This document shows positions 24,624 to 33,403 of a DNA stretch of 64,000 nt, in pieces. The translations under genes were made by a program, and so were the position numbers. The notes beneath the pieces were generated by a model that ran no database searches, had not been told where the DNA came from, and saw only the letters and a program-made list of their open reading frames with translations. The stretch is from CAWCUU01 sp963798855 (GTDB lineage Bacteria; Gemmatimonadota; Gemmatimonadetes; Longimicrobiales; RSA9). The first letter of the stretch is position 1; the number at the start of each line of letters is the position of its first letter. The stretch lies in contig CAWCUU010000003.1 in NCBI GenBank assembly GCA_963798855.1, positions 310,001 to 374,000 on the forward strand. The letters run 5' to 3'.

Positions 24624-25654
24624 GAGAAGCGAGACGGGATCCGCTCACGGGAAGCTGGACGCTCTTCGCGACGGCCCGGTCCGAGCGTCCGCACGATGCA
24701 TCGCCCCCGCACAGACCGTCGGAGCTCGACGCCGTTCCGGCACGCGATCCGGCATGCCCGTTCTGCCCGGGCAACGAGCGGATGCTGATCGGGATCGTCC
24801 GCGAGACGCCCGCTGAAAACGACGCGGCGCGGGACGCGCCGTGGCTGACGCGCGTCGTCGCGAACCGTTACCCTGCCGTCGTGCCCGACCCGACGCAGCC
24901 GAGGGAGTCCGCGGCGCCTCGCTTCGTGCTGCCCGGCAGAGGACGGCAGGAGGTCTTCGTCGAGGGAGCGCGGCACGACATCGATCTCTCCCACGCCTCG
25001 CCGTCGGTCGCGCGCGCGCTGATCGAGGACTGGCGAGCGCGCTTCAACGCCGCGGGTGAATCGCTGCCTCGGGCGCGGCCGCTGATCTTCCGAAACCGCG
25101 GGGCGGGCTCGGGGATGTCGCTGCGGCACCCGCACTCGCAGCTGATCGCCGCCGAGGTGCCGGCCCCGACCGCGGCGCTGATGGAGTCGAATCAGCGCGC
25201 GCACCATGCCGAGCACGCGCGCTGCCTGCTTTGCGAGCTATCCCGCGAGGATGAGGACGACGGGGAGCGTGTGCTGCTCGCGGATGACTCCCTTCTCGCG
25301 GTCGTGCCCTGGGCCGCCGCGGCGCCGTGCGAGATTCGGATCGTGTCGCGACGCCACGCGGCGCACTTCGGGGAGATCGACGGCGAGGAGCGCCTCTCGC
25401 TGGCGAGGACCTTGCCTCGGCTGCTCGCAGCGCTCGAGGTCGCGCGGCCCGGGGTCGGCTACAATCTCGTCGTCCACTCGCCGCCTCCGGCCTCCAGGGA
25501 TCCGGCGCTGCACTGGTTCATTCAGGTCCGACCCCGCGAGCCGGCTCCCGCCGGTTATGAGATCGGCTCCGGCAATCGCATCAACGGCTCGCCGCCGGAG
25601 CGGGACGCCGCGCGGTTGCGGGAGGCGATGGGGCGCGCGACGTCTCGGCCCTGA
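24620..25654 (+). CDS. Galactose-1-phosphate uridylyltransferase-like nucleotidyltransferase
   Basis: 344 residues of the GalT/HIT superfamily. Zinc-type cysteines occur in DPACPFCPGNE and ARCLLCEL. The catalytic motif is LRHPHSQLIA (HPH, with His172 as the expected nucleotidylated residue), and the C-terminal half has LHWFIQVRPR. It would move a nucleotidyl group between hexose-1-phosphates; GalT and ADP-glucose phosphorylase are both possible. The GTG start overlaps the stop of the TreT-type gene, so the two are tightly coupled and probably share an NDP-sugar pathway. No galactokinase or epimerase gene is nearby. Confidence 0.82.
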   Translation: MREARRDPLTGSWTLFATARSERPHDASPPHRPSELDAVPARDPACPFCPGNERMLIGIVRETPAENDAARDAPWLTRVVANRYPAVVPDPTQPRESAAPRFVLPGRGRQEVFVEGARHDIDLSHASPSVARALIEDWRARFNAAGESLPRARPLIFRNRGAGSGMSLRHPHSQLIAAEVPAPTAALMESNQRAHHAEHARCLLCELSREDEDDGERVLLADDSLLAVVPWAAAAPCEIRIVSRRHAAHFGEIDGEERLSLARTLPRLLAALEVARPGVGYNLVVHSPPPASRDPALHWFIQVRPREPAPAGYEIGSGNRINGSPPERDAARLREAMGRATSRP

Positions 25655-25746
25655 ACGGACTACTCCGCTTGAAGGCCGTTGTAGAACTGGGGTGCGGCCG
25701 CGCGCGTGGCGCTTGCGCGCCTCAGCCGAGGAACGAGGAGGAAGCG

Positions 25747-25899
25747 ATGCCCTGTGCATCGGTGACGACGAGAGACGACGGATCACCCGCGCAACCGCCA
25801 TGCGCCCTGTGGGTTGCGGGCGGCACGGGGCCATCTCCAGCGTTGGCGCTCCTCCCCGATGGCGTTCGACATCGCGTCGTCGCGCCGCCTCGGATCTAG
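25747..25899 (+). CDS. Possible 50-residue protein with strong ribosome site
   Basis: ATG 25747 is preceded by GAGGAGGAAGCG, one of the best Shine-Dalgarno sequences in the window, and opens a 50-codon frame (MPCASVTTRDDGSPAQPPCA...VAPPRI). Two cysteines, proline-rich ends, no recognised domain or signal. It lies in the 280-bp gap after the GalT-like gene. Composition gives no strong evidence for coding, so this is tentative. Confidence 0.4.
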   Translation: MPCASVTTRDDGSPAQPPCALWVAGGTGPSPALALLPDGVRHRVVAPPRI

Positions 25900-25934
25900 C
25901 CCGTGGCGCCCGCAACGCGGCTCGCTCCAGTTCT

Positions 25935-26168
25935 TCAACGGCCTTCTAGCTGGGGGCGGGGGCCGATGGCGCGGAATAGCAGCGCGGTGCCCAGCGCGAG
26001 ACCGAGGCCCGCGGCCACAGGCAGCCAGAGCAGCGCCATCATCGCGCTGATCGTAAAGAACAGCGAGTGATCACCACGATCGCGACCCTGCCAGCCCCAG
26101 GCGAAGCCGAGCGATAGGAAGCCCGCCAGCGCCGCGACCGCGACCGCGAAGTAGATCACCAGAAACAT
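25935..26168 (-). CDS. Small two-helix membrane protein
   Basis: 77 residues with two predicted transmembrane helices (LVIYFAVAVAALAGFLSLGFAWGW and FTISAMMALLWLPVAAGLGLALGTALLF) separated by a short polar loop (QGRDRGDHSL). No family is recognised. ATG 26168-26166 is chosen because GGAGGAGG lies just upstream; an earlier in-frame ATG (26189) precedes the ribosome site. Its 3' end is close to the end of the possible 50-residue gene on the other strand. Confidence 0.6.
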   Translation of the reverse strand: MFLVIYFAVAVAALAGFLSLGFAWGWQGRDRGDHSLFFTISAMMALLWLPVAAGLGLALGTALLFRAIGPRPQLEGR

Positions 26169-26339
26169 CGAGCCTCCTCCGACGGCCATGCGAGCATCCG
26201 GCTGCGGTCGCGGGCTTCGAAGGCCCGAGCCATCGGCCGTCCGACGACCCCGCGACTGCGCAGCAACCTACGGCTAACACCCTCGCTCGACCCTCGCAAG
26301 TCGTTGCCCGCTCGCGTGCCCGGGATTACCGTGTGCCCT

Positions 26340-26579
26340 ATGGTGCACTATGCTGCGTGGCCGCTTCGCCGGCAGGTTCCGACCGTGCTCGTACGTCTGT
26401 GCACGGACGACGGCGACATCGCGTTCCGCGCCCGCTGGAGCCGCTCGACGCTCGAGCTGCAGCGGCGCATCCTGTTCCGCATCCGCAACGGGCGCCCCAT
26501 CTGGTTCGAGGACGAGCACGGCCGCGACCTGTGCTTCCGGCCGGAAGCGATCTGGGGGGCGGTGGTCGACGGCCGCTGA
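26340..26579 (+). CDS. Small conserved-looking protein of unknown function
   Basis: 79 residues from ATG 26340 (MVHYAAWPLRRQ). The chain has a regular folded pattern (TVLVRLCTDDGDIAFRARW..., RILFRIRNGRPIWFEDEHGRDLCFRPEAIWGAVVDG) with no signal peptide or membrane helix. No domain is recognised. It is divergent from the small membrane protein gene on the left, with 171 bp between, and 40 bp upstream of the BNR-repeat gene, with which it may share a transcript. Confidence 0.55.
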   Translation: MVHYAAWPLRRQVPTVLVRLCTDDGDIAFRARWSRSTLELQRRILFRIRNGRPIWFEDEHGRDLCFRPEAIWGAVVDGR

Positions 26580-26619
26580 AAGGCCTTGCAGCTCATCCAA
26601 CAATGCGCGTGAGAGAGCC

Positions 26620-29600
26620 ATGAACCGAACCGCCCGATTCCGGTGGTGTCCCGCCGTCACGTCGATTCTCTTCGCATTCATGCTCGTGCCGACCGCCGCG
26701 AACGGCCAGGCCGCGGCCGCCGGCGAGTCATTCGACACGTCGCTGTATCAGGGGCTCGGCTATCGCATGGTCGGTCCCAGCCGCGGCGGGCGCGTGACCG
26801 CGGTCGCGGGGGATCCATCGCGGCCCGGCACCTTCTATTTCGGCTCGACCGGTGGCGGAGTCTGGAAGAGCACGGACTACGGCGCGCACTGGCGCAACGT
26901 CACCGACGCCTACTTCCGAGTCGGGTCGATGGGCGCACTCGCGGTGTCGACATCGAAGCCCGACGTGATCTACGCAGGCACCGGGTCGGAGGCGATCCGC
27001 AGCAACGTATCGATCGGAAAGGGCGTCTATCGCTCCGACGATGCCGGCGCGACCTGGCGCTGGATCGGCCTCGAAGACGCGGGCCAGATCGGCGCCGTCG
27101 AGCTCGACCCGAACAACCCCGAAGTCGCTTACGTCGCCGCCCTCGGGCACGCCTTCGGACCGAATGCGATGCGCGGCGTCTTCCGGACCCGCGACGGTGG
27201 AAAGGCGTGGGAGAAGGTGCTCTTCCTCTCCGACTCCGTCGGGGCGGTGGATCTGGAGCTGCAGCCGGGCAACCCGGCGGTCATCTACGCGGCGATGTGG
27301 AGGGGCAAGCGGCAGCCGTGGACCATCATCAGTGGCGCCGCCCCCGCCACCGGCGACGGCATCTGGAAGTCCACCAATGGCGGCGACCACTGGACGCATC
27401 TCCAGAACGGGCTGCCGTCGAAGCTGATCGGAAAGATCGATCTGGCGGTCTCCCCTGCCGCGCCGCAGCGCGTCTATGCTCTGGTCGAGGCGCCCGATCC
27501 GCAGGAGGGGCTGTACCGCTCCGATGACGCCGGGGAGAGCTGGCGGCTCGCCAGCGCCCAGCACGGCCTGATGAACCGGCCGTTCTACTACACGAACGTG
27601 GACGCCGACCCGAAGAACGCAGATATCGTCTACGTGCTGAACGAGGGCGCCTACCGCTCGACCGACGGCGGCAGCAGCTTCGCGCGCTGGCCGACGCCGC
27701 ACGGCGACAATCATGACCTGTGGATCGCGCCCTACGACACGAAGGTGATGATCGAATCGAACGACGGCGGCGCGGTCGTGACGCAGAACGGCGGCGACAC
27801 CTGGTCGAGCGAGCTGAACCAGCCGACCGCAGAGCTCTATCAGGTGGACGTCAATGGCCGCTTTCCGTACTGGATCTACGGGGCGCAGCAGGATCAGGGG
27901 ACGAACCTGTCGGTGCCGAGCCTGCCCATCGACGACACGCCACCTCCCGGGTACATCGCCTGGTGGCGCGACATCGGGGGCTGCGAGACCGGCCCTGTCG
28001 TGCCCAAGACGGACGACCCCGACATCATCTACACCGACTGCAAGGGCCGCTTCGGCGTGAAGAACACCCGGACCGGGCAGGAGCAGCAGTACTACGTCGG
28101 CGGCGCGAACATGTACGGCACCGCACCGCGCGAGCTGGAATACCGGTTCCAGCGCGTCTCGCCGATCGAGGTGTCGCCGCACGACCCGAACGTCGTCTAC
28201 CACGGCTCGCAGTACCTGATGAAGACGACCGATGGGGGCGCCCACTGGCAGCGCGTCAGCCCGGATCTCACCGCCGCCGAGCCTGCATACCAGGGCATCT
28301 CCGGCGGTCCGATCACACGCGACATCACCGGCGAGGAGGTCTATAGCGTCATCTACGCGATCGAGGAGTCGCCCCTCCAGGAGGGGCTGATCTGGGTCGG
28401 CGCGAACGACGGTCCGGTACACGTGACGCGCGACGGCGGCGCGCATTGGACGGACGTGACGCCGGCCGCCCTGCCGAAGGGCGCCCGCATCCAGTCGATC
28501 GAGCCGTCCCGCTATCAGCCCGGAGAGGCGTATATCGCGGCCTATCGCTACCTCCTCGACGATTGGCGCCCCTACATCTTCCGCACGACGGACTACGGAG
28601 CGCACTGGATCCTGCTGACCCCGGGCGACAACGGCATCGCGGCCGACGAGCCGACGCGCGTGATCCGTGAGGATCCGGTGCGCGAGGGGCTGCTCTACGC
28701 CGGCACCGAGTTCGGCATGCACGTCTCCTTCGACGAGGGCGCGCACTGGCAGTCGCTGCAGCTGGACCTGCCGCACGTTCCCGTCACCGACATCGAGGTG
28801 AAGGACGCGGACCTCGCGCTCTCCACGCAGGGACGCTCATTCTGGATCCTCGACGACGTCACTCCGCTGCGACAGCTCACGCGGGAGATCGCCGCCTCGC
28901 CCGCTCACCTGTTCGCGCCGGACACCGCCGTGCGCATGCGCTACCGCAGCTACCGTCGCGACCCCTCGGATCCGCAGTATCCGGAAGTGGGAGCCCGCAT
29001 CGACTACTGGCTCGCGCGGCCCGCGAACGGCCTCGTGATCGAGATCCTGGGAGCTGACGGCAACGTCGTCCGCTCCTTCTCGGCAGACTCCGGCAAGGCA
29101 GCCACGTCCCAGGACGGCGACGGCGGCGGCTTCTTCCGAGGTCGGCCGGCACCCGCCCCGCAGGGCGACGCCGGCATGCATCGCTTCGTCTGGGATCTTC
29201 GCTACCCCGGACCATGGAGCGCCGACGCCCGACGCAGCGGGCAGAACGGACCCATGGCGGCGCCCGGCACGTATAAGGTGCGCGTCCACGCGGCCGACGG
29301 CTGGAGCGAGACGCAGCCGCTGGAGGTCGTGCTCGATCCCCGCGTCGCCGCGGCTGGCGTGGGCCAGGCGGACGTCGAGGCACAGCTCGCGTTCAACCGG
29401 AAGGTCGTCGACGTGCTGAGCGAGGCGCGGCATGCCGCTGCACGCATAGAGGATGCGCTGAGCGCGAAGGGGACTGTGGAGGTGACCGGCAAGAAGCGGC
29501 AGCAGCTCGAGGCCGTGCAGCGCGAGCTCGTGACGCGGGAAGATCAGAGCTATCCGCAGCCGATGCTCATCGACCAGCTCGAATACCTCTACGGCATGAC

Positions 29601-29703
29601 CTCGACTGCCGATCAGCGCCCCGGGCAGGACGCGTACGATCGGCTCGAGACGCTGCGGGCGCGGCTCGACGACACGCTGAAGACGCTGGGGCGCCTGCTC
29701 TAG
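26620..29703 (+). CDS. Secreted VPS10/sortilin-like BNR-repeat protein
   Basis: 1027 residues with a signal peptide (TSILFAFMLVPTAANGQA). The first ~750 residues hold many Asp-box (SxDxGxxW) repeats: STDYGAHW, SDDAGATW, STNGGDHW, SDDAGESW, TTDGGAHW, TRDGGAHW, TTDYGAHW, indicating a large beta-propeller like sortilin and BNR/glycosyl hydrolase-like proteins. The last ~270 residues add a beta-sandwich-like segment and a helical tail. It is exported; binding or hydrolysis of glycans or proteins is possible, but no catalytic residues can be named. ATG 26620 has GAGAGAG upstream. The stop shares CTAG with the converging flavoprotein gene. Confidence 0.85.
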   Translation: MNRTARFRWCPAVTSILFAFMLVPTAANGQAAAAGESFDTSLYQGLGYRMVGPSRGGRVTAVAGDPSRPGTFYFGSTGGGVWKSTDYGAHWRNVTDAYFRVGSMGALAVSTSKPDVIYAGTGSEAIRSNVSIGKGVYRSDDAGATWRWIGLEDAGQIGAVELDPNNPEVAYVAALGHAFGPNAMRGVFRTRDGGKAWEKVLFLSDSVGAVDLELQPGNPAVIYAAMWRGKRQPWTIISGAAPATGDGIWKSTNGGDHWTHLQNGLPSKLIGKIDLAVSPAAPQRVYALVEAPDPQEGLYRSDDAGESWRLASAQHGLMNRPFYYTNVDADPKNADIVYVLNEGAYRSTDGGSSFARWPTPHGDNHDLWIAPYDTKVMIESNDGGAVVTQNGGDTWSSELNQPTAELYQVDVNGRFPYWIYGAQQDQGTNLSVPSLPIDDTPPPGYIAWWRDIGGCETGPVVPKTDDPDIIYTDCKGRFGVKNTRTGQEQQYYVGGANMYGTAPRELEYRFQRVSPIEVSPHDPNVVYHGSQYLMKTTDGGAHWQRVSPDLTAAEPAYQGISGGPITRDITGEEVYSVIYAIEESPLQEGLIWVGANDGPVHVTRDGGAHWTDVTPAALPKGARIQSIEPSRYQPGEAYIAAYRYLLDDWRPYIFRTTDYGAHWILLTPGDNGIAADEPTRVIREDPVREGLLYAGTEFGMHVSFDEGAHWQSLQLDLPHVPVTDIEVKDADLALSTQGRSFWILDDVTPLRQLTREIAASPAHLFAPDTAVRMRYRSYRRDPSDPQYPEVGARIDYWLARPANGLVIEILGADGNVVRSFSADSGKAATSQDGDGGGFFRGRPAPAPQGDAGMHRFVWDLRYPGPWSADARRSGQNGPMAAPGTYKVRVHAADGWSETQPLEVVLDPRVAAAGVGQADVEAQLAFNRKVVDVLSEARHAAARIEDALSAKGTVEVTGKKRQQLEAVQRELVTREDQSYPQPMLIDQLEYLYGMTSTADQRPGQDAYDRLETLRARLDDTLKTLGRLL

Positions 29704-31136
29704 CCGCCCCCGTAGGGCGTATTCGATCCCCTCCCGGACCGCCGGCGAGCGGAGCGCGAATCGCCCCCCGGCGGGCGCACCCTGCCTTCCCGGTTGACCC
29801 GCGGCGCCCCACCGACGCGCCGAGTCAGCGCCTGACGCGCCGCGCGGCGGCCGCTGACGAGTGCTCCCTCCACGGTGCCGTTCAGCCAGCCGTCGACGGT
29901 ATGCTCGCCCGCGATGAATAGCGTACCTTCGATGGGCCGGCTCAACTCGCGGAATGCCCCCGCCCCGCCGACGAGCGCATAGCTGTACGCGCCGCGAGCC
30001 CGAGGATCGCCATCCCAGTCGTGGCTGAAGGCGGCGACGAGGCGCTCACGCACACGCCGGGGCGACAGCCCCAGGCATCGGGCCAGCTCACCGACCGCCT
30101 GGTCCTCCACCGACTCGCCATGGCTCCTGAGGCGCCTCGCCGTGGGTCCGCCCGCCCAACCGACCCAAACCGGCGCCCGCACCGGATACAGGCTCCACCA
30201 GACGTTGAAGGGACGGTCCGGCGCGTGGAGGAATCCGATCGAGCGCGCGTCCACCTCCCTCGCCGCAGGCACCCCCTGCTCCCAGAAGCGCGAATCGAAC
30301 AGCAGCGTGACCCTCGTCACCGACCCCATGGCCAGCAGGGAAAGAGCGCGGCGGAGGGTGGCGGGCACCGGGTCCAGCGTCACGGCGCACTCCGCCTCCG
30401 CGGGGGCCTGCAGCACTCCGAGCGGCAGGGCCACGACGGCGGCGCCGGCCCGAATCCGCAACGGACCCTCGGCATACCGCGCGACGACGTCGACCCGCCC
30501 GCGCGTCCAGGTCACCCGCTCGACCGTGTGGCCGAGCCTCAACCGCCTACCCAGCCGGTCGGCGAGATACCCTGTGAGCCGATCGTAGCCGCCGACCACG
30601 CGCGCCGAGTCCAGCGCTTCCTCGGCTCCCCCTCCGGGCATTCGCGCGAGCGATCGCTCGCTGACCTGAGAGGCGTCTGCCGCGTGAAACCCCTCGACGA
30701 ACGCGAGCGCCGCCTGGCGGTCGCGCTGCCCCAGGCCGGGCTCGTTGTCGAGGAAGTCGCGGAAGGAGCGATCGGGACGGCGCCGGGCGTCCAGTCTGTT
30801 CATGACGCGCTGCAGCGACTTCCATAGCTTTGCCCCCGTGTGCCAGCCGTCCTCGCCGGCGACCCACTGACTGCCCGCGATGTCGTAGAATGCCTGTCCC
30901 GCCGCCTCGAGAAGGCGCAGGGTCTCCGGCGCGTCGCCATGCACGAAGTCGGCACCGAGCTCGAGAGGGACGGAGGAGCGCGGATCGTGCAGCGTGAGTA
31001 CGCGGCCGCCGGGCCGGCTCGACGCTTCGAGCACGCAGACCTCGGCTCCGGCGGAGTCCAGCTCATGGGCTGCCGCGAGGCCGGCGGCACCCGCGCCGAT
31101 AACTATGTATTCGACCTCTTCCAGGCGCACTTTCAC
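29700..31136 (-). CDS. Flavin-containing amine oxidase-like protein
   Basis: 478 residues. The N-terminal FAD-binding Rossmann motif is YIVIGAGAAGLAAAHEL, followed by VCVLEASSRPGGRVLTL. The C-terminal FAD segment FIAGEHTVDGWLNGTVEGALVSGRRAA is typical of monoamine/polyamine oxidases and related enzymes. It probably oxidises an amine, but the substrate is unknown. An Arg-rich tail of ~45 residues follows the domain. The GTG start is 1 nt after the mnhD stop, so it is cotranscribed with the Mrp antiporter operon. Its stop overlaps the converging BNR gene by 4 bp (CTAG). Confidence 0.82.
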   Translation of the reverse strand: MKVRLEEVEYIVIGAGAAGLAAAHELDSAGAEVCVLEASSRPGGRVLTLHDPRSSVPLELGADFVHGDAPETLRLLEAAGQAFYDIAGSQWVAGEDGWHTGAKLWKSLQRVMNRLDARRRPDRSFRDFLDNEPGLGQRDRQAALAFVEGFHAADASQVSERSLARMPGGGAEEALDSARVVGGYDRLTGYLADRLGRRLRLGHTVERVTWTRGRVDVVARYAEGPLRIRAGAAVVALPLGVLQAPAEAECAVTLDPVPATLRRALSLLAMGSVTRVTLLFDSRFWEQGVPAAREVDARSIGFLHAPDRPFNVWWSLYPVRAPVWVGWAGGPTARRLRSHGESVEDQAVGELARCLGLSPRRVRERLVAAFSHDWDGDPRARGAYSYALVGGAGAFRELSRPIEGTLFIAGEHTVDGWLNGTVEGALVSGRRAARQALTRRVGGAPRVNREGRVRPPGGDSRSARRRSGRGSNTPYGGG

Positions 31137-31137
31137 C

Positions 31138-33069
31138 TCAGCGCATGAGCAGGACCAGCACGGCGCCCACTGCGCACGCCCCGGCCGTGAGCCACGTCAC
31201 GTAATCACCGATGTTGCCGGTATGGGCCGCCTCGAGCGCTCTGGCGATGCGGCCGACCGTCGCTCCAATGAGACCCCGCAGCAGGAGAGGAAAGCGGGAT
31301 CCGTAGAGGCCCATCAGCGCCAGTCCGAGCGCCCCTGCCGCGCCCCCGATCGTGAACGCCCCCGTCGAGCCGCGCGCTGCGGTCGGCGCGGCCGGGCTCG
31401 GCCCCTTCGACTCCCGCCTCGGCCGACCTCGGCCGTAACGTGCGCGGGCCTCGACGGCACGCCGGTCGCGACGATCGCCGGTGAGCCGGGCGCTTGTCGG
31501 CACCGGGTTTCCGAGCACTCGCTGAACGTAGGCGCCGGAGTCCTCGAAACGGCGGGCCTCTACCCGGGCACGACTCTCGAGACCGGGCACGAACGACAGG
31601 CCGACGCACGCCGCCAACAGCGCTACCGCCGGCACCAGCATGACGACAGGAGTGCGGCCGACCGCTCCGCGGGTCTCCTCCTCCCTGCCGGACTCGCGCG
31701 CTCCGCGCCGCTCCTCACCCACCCCGCTTCCCAGTCCGGCGAAGATCCGACCCGCCGCCCGCAGCACCGCCGCCCCGGTCACCACCGAGACGTAGAGGGC
31801 CACCCAGGCGATCCAGCCTGACCCCGTCGCTCTCCCCGATTCCTCGATCATGCGCTTTCCGGGCTCCGTTCCGAAGAACGGCGCGGCGGCGAGGGCGAAG
31901 CCGCCCAGCGCGAGCAGGACGCCGAGCACCGGGGCCTCTCTTCCGCGACCGCGCAGGTCGACCTCGTCGACGCTGCCGAATCGATTCAGGATGATGCCGG
32001 CGACGACGAACAGTGAGCCCTTGGCGAACCCGTGGCCGAGCGCGTAGAGCGCGGTGCCGGCGAGGCCGTCGGAGGAGAGCAGCGCGACGCCGAGCAGGAA
32101 GACGCCGCTGTGACCGACGGTCGAGAACGCGAGCAATCGCTTCAGGTTTCGCTGGGTGTACGCCATGGTGGCGCCGACCACCGCTGTAAGCGCTCCCGCT
32201 CCCAGCAGCAAGGCGCGCAGCGCCTCCCCGCTTCCAGCGAGCGGCCAGGCGAAGACGGCCCAGATCAACCGCGCGATCCCGTAGACGCCGACTTCGACCA
32301 TCACGCCCGAGAAGAGCACGCACACGGGCGTCGGCGCCACGGCGTGGGCGTCGGCGAGCCAGAAGTGGAACGGCGCGATGTCGGCCTTCACGAACAACCC
32401 GACCAGCAGCAGCATGAGCGCGACCGTCAGCAGCCCGTCCGGCGGCGCTCCGGCGAGCGACGCTCCGATCGCAGCCAGATTCAGCTGACCCGTCCTGCCG
32501 TAAAGGAGCGCGAGACCGCCCAGCACCATGAAGGCGCCGATGCTGTTCGTCACGGCGAAGTTGAATGCGCCCATCAGCCCCGGCTCCTCGATCTTGTACG
32601 CGGTCAGCGCGTAGGCGGGCACGCTCATCAGCTCGAGGAAGACGAACAGGTTGAAGAGATCGCCGGTCAGGCAGAAGCCGATCATCCCCGCCAGGAAAAC
32701 GAGCACGAGAGAGTGGAACAAGGCCCCCACCGCCTCGAAGTAGCGCCAGGAGAAGACGAATGTGGCGGTCGTGAGCAGAGCGGCGAGCAGGGCCAGCCCG
32801 ACCCCGAAGGCGTCCAGGTACAGCGCGATTCCCAGCGGGGCGCCCGCCAGCACGCCGCGTCCACCCATCCACGCGACGGAGGGGGCGTCCACAACCCCTC
32901 GGAGCAGGATCGCGAGCAGCGCGCTCACCGAGACGGCGGTCGCGATCCCGACCGCGTCGCGCACCAGCCGCGGCAGCATGTGGCCGAACGGGAGCAGCGC
33001 GACCGCGACCGCGAGCGGGATCGCGATCGGCAGCGCGGCCAGGACGTGCGGGGCATCAGTCGCGGGCAT
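31138..33069 (-). CDS. mnhD: Mrp antiporter subunit D-like proton-conducting membrane protein
   Basis: 643 residues with ~14 or more transmembrane helices. The antiporter core has FLELMSVPAYALTAYKIEEP, LVGLFVKADIAPFHFWLADAHAVAPTPV (conserved Lys in a helix break), and LLAFSTVGHSGVFLLG, the signature of MrpD/NuoM-type subunits. It is longer than usual MrpD (~490 residues): after residue ~450 there is a charged, Arg-rich linker and two extra C-terminal helices (AHTGNIGDYVTWLTAGACAVGAVLVLL). ATG 33069 overlaps the end of mnhC by 14 bp. It is the only large antiporter-like subunit in this operon. Confidence 0.88.
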   Translation of the reverse strand: MPATDAPHVLAALPIAIPLAVAVALLPFGHMLPRLVRDAVGIATAVSVSALLAILLRGVVDAPSVAWMGGRGVLAGAPLGIALYLDAFGVGLALLAALLTTATFVFSWRYFEAVGALFHSLVLVFLAGMIGFCLTGDLFNLFVFLELMSVPAYALTAYKIEEPGLMGAFNFAVTNSIGAFMVLGGLALLYGRTGQLNLAAIGASLAGAPPDGLLTVALMLLLVGLFVKADIAPFHFWLADAHAVAPTPVCVLFSGVMVEVGVYGIARLIWAVFAWPLAGSGEALRALLLGAGALTAVVGATMAYTQRNLKRLLAFSTVGHSGVFLLGVALLSSDGLAGTALYALGHGFAKGSLFVVAGIILNRFGSVDEVDLRGRGREAPVLGVLLALGGFALAAAPFFGTEPGKRMIEESGRATGSGWIAWVALYVSVVTGAAVLRAAGRIFAGLGSGVGEERRGARESGREEETRGAVGRTPVVMLVPAVALLAACVGLSFVPGLESRARVEARRFEDSGAYVQRVLGNPVPTSARLTGDRRDRRAVEARARYGRGRPRRESKGPSPAAPTAARGSTGAFTIGGAAGALGLALMGLYGSRFPLLLRGLIGATVGRIARALEAAHTGNIGDYVTWLTAGACAVGAVLVLLMR

Positions 33070-33403
33070 CGAGCAGCTTCTCCGGATCCACGCTGCCTGT
33101 CCGCTGGTGAACCTCCAGCGCCAGCGAGATCAGCAGCGCCGTCACGGCCGCGCCCACGACGATATCGGTGAGGACCGCCGCCTGGACGACCGGATCCACG
33201 ACGCCATCGGCTCCCGGCGCAGCTTCGCTGAAATACGGCGCGGCCGCGCGCGTGCGGAAGCCGACGGCGAGCAACAGCACGTAGGTGGCGGACTGCACGA
33301 CGCCGACGCACACGCTCAGGTGTACGAGGTGTCGGCTCGTCACGATGCCGTAGAGCCCGACCACGAACAGCCAGAGCGCGACCGCGTACGGAATCATGCT
33401 CAT
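33056..33403 (-). CDS. mnhC: Mrp antiporter subunit C (NuoK-like)
   Basis: 115 residues, three transmembrane helices. The motif DPVVQAAVLTDIVVGAAVTALLISLAL is diagnostic for MrpC/NuoK-type subunits. It would form part of the membrane proton path. ATG 33403-33401 overlaps the mnhB stop (ATGA). Between helices there is a longer than usual polar loop (FRTRAAAPYFSEAAPGADG). Confidence 0.88.
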   Translation of the reverse strand: MSMIPYAVALWLFVVGLYGIVTSRHLVHLSVCVGVVQSATYVLLLAVGFRTRAAAPYFSEAAPGADGVVDPVVQAAVLTDIVVGAAVTALLISLALEVHQRTGSVDPEKLLDARD

